From PALSA-1353 sp050014015 (GTDB taxonomy: Bacteria; Planctomycetota; Phycisphaerae; Tepidisphaerales; Tepidisphaeraceae), in contig JBEKEC010000014.1 of the NCBI GenBank assembly GCA_050014015.1, positions 1-64,000 on the forward strand: DNA of 64,000 nucleotides, in the 5' to 3' direction. A model generated the notes under the pieces. The model did not search any database. It saw nothing but the letters and a program-made list of their open reading frames with translations, and had not been told where the DNA came from. Position numbers and translations under genes: made by a program. This document shows, one piece after another, positions 60,008-64,000 of the stretch. The number at the start of each line of letters is the position of its first letter. Position 1 is the first letter of the stretch.

Positions 60008-62266
60008 ATGATCAGCGGCGGGCAGGAGCGGTCCACGGGATCGAAGCGCGACAGGGCCGTTCGGCTTTTGGGGTGGGCGTTCGTCATCGCGGTCCTCACT
60101 TTTTACGGCTGGCGGATGGTGGGGATCGGCCTGGATTGGCGGCAGAGCTTCTGGGTCTATTGGGCTCCGCAACATTCGCAGGCGGATATCGACAACGCCA
60201 TGAAATACGGGGACATGGTGCTGCGCGAGGCCGAGACCGTGGCCGACGCGGATGAGGCGCAAAAGTCGCAAGCCCAGCGAGATGCCGAACAGAGACTGAT
60301 CGGCGCCGGCGATCGCCCGGCGACGATCGCGAGGCCCGGACCAGGACTCTTCGATTCACCCTTCAACGCGCAAAACTTTCGACGGCGATGGCAGCGCCTG
60401 CGGCCCCTCTACAGCCAGATCGCCCGCGGATGGGTGCAGACCTATGAGCGCCTGTGCAAAGAGGCGCCGGATGGGGATTATGATTTGGATTATCCCCCGA
60501 TGCGGCTGATGGTGATGACGCTGTGGACGTGGCACGTGGAGTCGTGTTATCCGGGAGTGACGAGATTTCCACACTCTCCGCAGAGGGTGTTCGATCCCGA
60601 CAGGAATCAAACGGTCATCGCGTCGATGGACGTGGCCCAGCCCGTGCTGAAGTTCAACGCGGCCTGCGAGGGAACCACGGCGATTTCGATATTCGTATTG
60701 GTTTGGCTGTGGATGGAGCGCAAGCGTCCGACCGATTTGACGGCGGTAGCGGAAGGCTCCTGGCGTCAGCGCTGGGGCGATCCGATGCTTTTGGCGCCGG
60801 TGGTTCTTTTCGCCATCGCCACGTTTCTCAGGCCGAACCTGAGCTGGCAGATTTCCCTGCCGTCGCCGGACAACGGCGAGGTCTCCCCGATCGACGTTCG
60901 CGTCGCCAGCGTCGGTTGGTGGACGCTGCTGCTGCTGAGATATTTGTCCGCGGTCTGCCTGGCGAGATTTTTGCCCCGCCCGTTCAGGGCGCCGATGTGC
61001 GCCCTGGTGGCGGCGACCCTGGCGTGGCTCAATCCCGCGTCGATTCTCGATTCCTTCGGCTGGATGCAATGGGATAGCTGGCTTCCGCCGTTCTTCCTTC
61101 TGGCGGCGATTCTGGCGACGCTCGACGCCTGGGTCGCCGCAGGATTGGTCCTGGGCGTTGGCTGCATGTTCAAAGGCCAATTGCTTTTCGTCACCCCCGT
61201 GTTGCTTCTGTGTCCGCTGCTGGCGGGGTGGCCGGGACGATTCATGCGAATCGCCGTCGGCACGGCGGCCGGAGCGGGATTGATCCTCTGGCCGTGGCTG
61301 GTCACCAACGGCCAGGCCGAGAAATGGATTTTCTTCGCCGTTTCCACGGCGGCGTTTTTTTGCGTGCTCTCCGCCTTCCGAGGATTTTTATGGCGCCAAG
61401 GCCGCGAGGGATGGAAGCAGCTTTCCACCGGCTGGGACCCGTTGCTCAGACAGGCAACGCTTGCCGGCGCCGCCTTATTGGTCGTCGGGGTGGTTTATCT
61501 CCTGTTGCTGCTGGTCACCCATCACGGCACGCCGCTGCCCTCGGCCCTGCTCGCCCTGGGCATTGTGCTGGTCCCCTGGTTCCTGAGCCGCCGGCTGATC
61601 GGCGCCTGGCTGCTGCTGGCATTCGCCGCCTCGATGTGGCTCGTCTATTTCCAGGTGGGCGGCAGTTCATCCTGGTGGGATGTCGGCTTTCTCTATGGCA
61701 CGCAAAAACACGGCGTCATGCAACTCGGCGCCGCCAGCCTGAGCAATCTCTCCTCGATCCTTCACGAGCGATACGACTGGCAGTTGCACGATGTCGTGAC
61801 CACCTTCAAACGGCCGATCTTCGGAATGACGGAGCTGGACGTTCAATCGTTCTGCGCCGTCATTTTCATCGTGACGGTCCTGCTGTGCACGGTGGCGGCG
61901 GCGGTGCACATGCGGCGAAAAGACCCCAGGTTCTTGATCGCGCTGGTCGCGCCCTGGGTGCTTTTCACCACCCTGCTCACCCAAATGACCGCCCGATACA
62001 CGCTCTTGCCGGCCGTCGTGGGATCTCTCCTCATCGGCGTCTCCGCGGAAATGAGCCTGCTGCCGTTTCTTCAGACCGTGCTGGCCTGCGTCATGCTGGG
62101 CAATCAGATGCTGGATGTAAATTCGAGCGGCGCGCCGGTGGCGCTCTCGATCACGCATCCGACTTATCCGGACCTGGGCTGGTTGATGGTTCTCTTGGCC
62201 GCCGTGTTTCTATGCAGCGCATTGATGCCGTCGTGGCGCTGGCGGCGGGCAGTGGAGGTGGTGTGA
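60008..62266 (+). CDS. GT-C-like integral membrane glycosyltransferase (first of a tandem pair)
   Basis: 752 residues from the ATG at 60008 (a TTG at 60002 is also in frame). An N-terminal helix is followed by a long soluble loop (about 40-210) bearing GDYDLDYPPMRLMVMTLWTW (about 155-174), a DYPP-type acidic motif of GT-C enzymes. About 14 further helices follow, with LVLGVGCMFKGQLLFVTPVL in a conserved membrane pair. The stop is one base before the GTG of the next, paralogous gene. Predicted to use a lipid-linked sugar donor. Confidence 0.8.
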   Translation: MISGGQERSTGSKRDRAVRLLGWAFVIAVLTFYGWRMVGIGLDWRQSFWVYWAPQHSQADIDNAMKYGDMVLREAETVADADEAQKSQAQRDAEQRLIGAGDRPATIARPGPGLFDSPFNAQNFRRRWQRLRPLYSQIARGWVQTYERLCKEAPDGDYDLDYPPMRLMVMTLWTWHVESCYPGVTRFPHSPQRVFDPDRNQTVIASMDVAQPVLKFNAACEGTTAISIFVLVWLWMERKRPTDLTAVAEGSWRQRWGDPMLLAPVVLFAIATFLRPNLSWQISLPSPDNGEVSPIDVRVASVGWWTLLLLRYLSAVCLARFLPRPFRAPMCALVAATLAWLNPASILDSFGWMQWDSWLPPFFLLAAILATLDAWVAAGLVLGVGCMFKGQLLFVTPVLLLCPLLAGWPGRFMRIAVGTAAGAGLILWPWLVTNGQAEKWIFFAVSTAAFFCVLSAFRGFLWRQGREGWKQLSTGWDPLLRQATLAGAALLVVGVVYLLLLLVTHHGTPLPSALLALGIVLVPWFLSRRLIGAWLLLAFAASMWLVYFQVGGSSSWWDVGFLYGTQKHGVMQLGAASLSNLSSILHERYDWQLHDVVTTFKRPIFGMTELDVQSFCAVIFIVTVLLCTVAAAVHMRRKDPRFLIALVAPWVLFTTLLTQMTARYTLLPAVVGSLLIGVSAEMSLLPFLQTVLACVMLGNQMLDVNSSGAPVALSITHPTYPDLGWLMVLLAAVFLCSALMPSWRWRRAVEVV

Positions 62267-62267
62267 C

Positions 62268-64000
62268 GTGACGGGCGAAACCGCTGAAATCCACGACCTG
62301 GAGCAAAGCCCGGCGGAGGCGCCGCCCACGGCCACGACTGCGGACGCGCCGCCTCGGCCGGCGCCGCGCCGCGCGCTCAAATCGCTCCGCCGCTGGGCCA
62401 AAGCGCTGACGTGGGTGATGGTGGCGATTTTCCTGGTCGGGGGAGGAACCTGGGCCTTTGGCGTGGGGATGAATCTCCGCCGCGATATCTGGCAATCCAC
62501 CCGCACCATTCGCTTCAAGGAAGACGTTTCGCGGGGGTTTGAATTCGGCAGCGGGGCGATCCGCTTTGCTGAAGCCCAGGCGCATCTGGAGCCTTTCGCC
62601 GATGCGCTGGCCGATCAGTCCGCCATGATCCTGGCTCGCGCCGGCCGTCCCGAGTTGCTCGGGCACAAGAGCCGGACGTTTCGCCGCCTGACTCTCGGCG
62701 AATTGGTGAGCGGCGTTGTCGGATACATGGATTCCGTCGTCCAGGGCGGCGGGGAATACGACATGGATTATCCCCCGCTTCGGCTGGGAGTCATGACTTG
62801 GTGGGTGCGCAACGTGCAACGCGCCCGGCCCGACATGGACGCCTTTCCCCAGCAGCGCACCGAGGACAGCTCGCTCGGCCAGGACGAAGACGTGGCCGAG
62901 CCGCTGCTCAAGCTCAACGCCTATAGCGCCGCGGCGGCGTCGGTGGCGATGTTTCTCCTGGTCTGGCTCTGGGTGCATCGCAGCTTCCAGCCGGTCAAGC
63001 CGCTGGCGATCGCGCGCTGGTGGAGGAAATGGCGGGGCTTGCCCGCGCCGCCGAAGGCCGACGTTCCGCGGATACCGCGCGGCGGCTGGACCGTGCCGCA
63101 CGGAATTTTCGCGTTCATGCTCGCCGCGGGAGGGTTCTGGTATGCCTACGCAACGCTGGTGCACGTGCCCCATCGGCCCGCGCCGGTCGTTGCGGTTGAC
63201 CAGGTTCAGCCCGGCGACGGCGCCGCCGTCATCACCGCCACCCTCAATTCCCAAAACCAGGATACGCAATGGCACGTCGATTTCGGACCCAGCCAAACCT
63301 ATGGCCAATCCTCTGGAGCTCAGTCCATTGACACTTCGCTTGACGATCAGCAAATCACGGCCCGGATTCAGCCGCTGGCCAACGGCCAGACCGTCCATTT
63401 CCGCATCTCGGCGACCAGCGCCGCCGGGACGACCAACAGCGATGATTTCTCTTTTGTGAACCAAGGCGCGCCCATCGCCGTGCAAAACGCTCCGCTGGGC
63501 GGAATCGACTGGCCGACCTGGACGGTCTGGCTCCGCTTGCTGGCGCTGTTCATCGTGATGGTCGTCAGCGCCCAAATGCTTCCGCCGATTCATCGCGGCT
63601 GGGCATGCGGCGCCGTTGCGGCGATGCTCATCTGGTTCAATCCCCTCCTCCTGTTGGATTCACACGCCTGGCCGCAATGGGACGTCTGGATTCTTCCCTT
63701 CTTTATCGCAGCCGCCCTGATGGCGTCGCTGAATTGGTGGATGTTGGCCGGCGCGCTCCTGGGCGTCGGCTGCATGTTCAAAGGCCAGCTCCTGCTGGGC
63801 GGGCCGATCTTGATCCTTTGGCCGTTGTTCGAGGGGCGGTTGGGCGCATTTGCGCGGATCGTCATCGGATTCCTCATTGGCGCCGAGATGATCACCTGGC
63901 CGTGGATCGTCAACTCGCCGGAGGGGCTGAAATGGATCGAAACCGCGATGATCGCCGCGGGGTTGATCCTGATCGTCTCGCTGATGCGATCGGCGCTTGG
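62268..64000 (+). CDS. GT-C-like membrane glycosyltransferase paralog with Fn3-like insertion (partial)
   Basis: At least 577 residues, running off the window end; start GTG at 62268 one base after the previous stop. Pro/Ala-rich cytoplasmic start, one helix, then the soluble loop with GEYDMDYPPLRLGVMTWWVR (about 165-184) as in the upstream paralog, and LLGVGCMFKGQLLLGG near the end. Between the second and third helices an external insertion (PVVAVDQVQPGDGAAVITAT ... NGQTVHFRISATSAAGTT, about 305-395) reads as a fibronectin-III-like module absent from the paralog. It has no stop codon within the window. Confidence 0.85.
   Translation, partial: MTGETAEIHDLEQSPAEAPPTATTADAPPRPAPRRALKSLRRWAKALTWVMVAIFLVGGGTWAFGVGMNLRRDIWQSTRTIRFKEDVSRGFEFGSGAIRFAEAQAHLEPFADALADQSAMILARAGRPELLGHKSRTFRRLTLGELVSGVVGYMDSVVQGGGEYDMDYPPLRLGVMTWWVRNVQRARPDMDAFPQQRTEDSSLGQDEDVAEPLLKLNAYSAAAASVAMFLLVWLWVHRSFQPVKPLAIARWWRKWRGLPAPPKADVPRIPRGGWTVPHGIFAFMLAAGGFWYAYATLVHVPHRPAPVVAVDQVQPGDGAAVITATLNSQNQDTQWHVDFGPSQTYGQSSGAQSIDTSLDDQQITARIQPLANGQTVHFRISATSAAGTTNSDDFSFVNQGAPIAVQNAPLGGIDWPTWTVWLRLLALFIVMVVSAQMLPPIHRGWACGAVAAMLIWFNPLLLLDSHAWPQWDVWILPFFIAAALMASLNWWMLAGALLGVGCMFKGQLLLGGPILILWPLFEGRLGAFARIVIGFLIGAEMITWPWIVNSPEGLKWIETAMIAAGLILIVSLMRSAL

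Overview
The window looks like a chromosomal segment of a GC-rich planctomycete, most probably of the class Phycisphaerae (inference). The signs are a PEP-CTERM sorting signal, a prepilin-like protein with an H-X9-DG type ending, ATQP-type linkers after signal peptides, many zinc-ribbon plus membrane proteins, lipid A genes (lpxK), and GTG/ATGA-coupled small operons. No tRNA, rRNA or CRISPR array was seen.

Layout. 0.1-2.0 kb: exported caspase-like PEP-CTERM protein. 2.0-3.3 kb (minus): small kinase-like gene with a duplicated 3' end. 3.5-9.3 kb: the most interesting block, a head-to-tail cluster encoding a membrane protein, a Ser/Thr kinase with zinc ribbons, two zinc-ribbon membrane proteins, a 31-residue membrane microprotein and three proteins whose helical layout resembles eukaryotic/archaeal ESCRT-III (Snf7/CHMP), the first fused to a winged-helix-like region. 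9.4-13.9 kb: sugar isomerase, Gfo/Idh/MocA oxidoreductase, Rieske protein, M48 protease. 14.5-17.0 kb: gyrB. 17-22.2 kb: repeat-rich secreted protein, double PTPS/QueD protein, YefM-YoeB pair, TrkH, hisI. 22.3-24.7 kb: decayed restriction-modification island with a truncated methyltransferase and a truncated ORF6N gene. 24.7-28.7 kb: zinc-ribbon/NHL protein, ECF sigma factor with anti-sigma protein. 28.8-32.5 kb: pgk, rpe, accD. 32.5-36.3 kb: PAS sensor, a GT2-acetyltransferase fusion, GT4. 36.3-36.8 kb: a broken DUF559 nuclease gene bracketed by inverted 42-bp repeats. 36.9-47.1 kb: prepilin-like protein, HAD phosphatase, thioredoxin/DsbD pair, tlyA-lpxK-gluQ, small exported proteins, a deiminase-like protein. 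47.5-64 kb: ankyrin protein, IS1380 scar, rsgA/purF divergent pair, transporters, glycogen-synthase-like GT, and two tandem GT-C-like membrane proteins, the second cut by the window edge.

A second theme is short hairpin DNA. At least ten sequence families of inverted repeats sit between genes, often in operon gaps. One GC-rich family (10.2, 17.2, 36.3, 36.7, 59.7 kb) brackets the DUF559 nuclease gene and in one place appears to supply a start codon. This suggests a nuclease-associated miniature mobile element. Several other families are long hairpins built from reiterated 5-9 bp words, including a set in which two hairpins are nested inside a third.

All domain calls come from reading motifs by eye; no database search or structure prediction was run.
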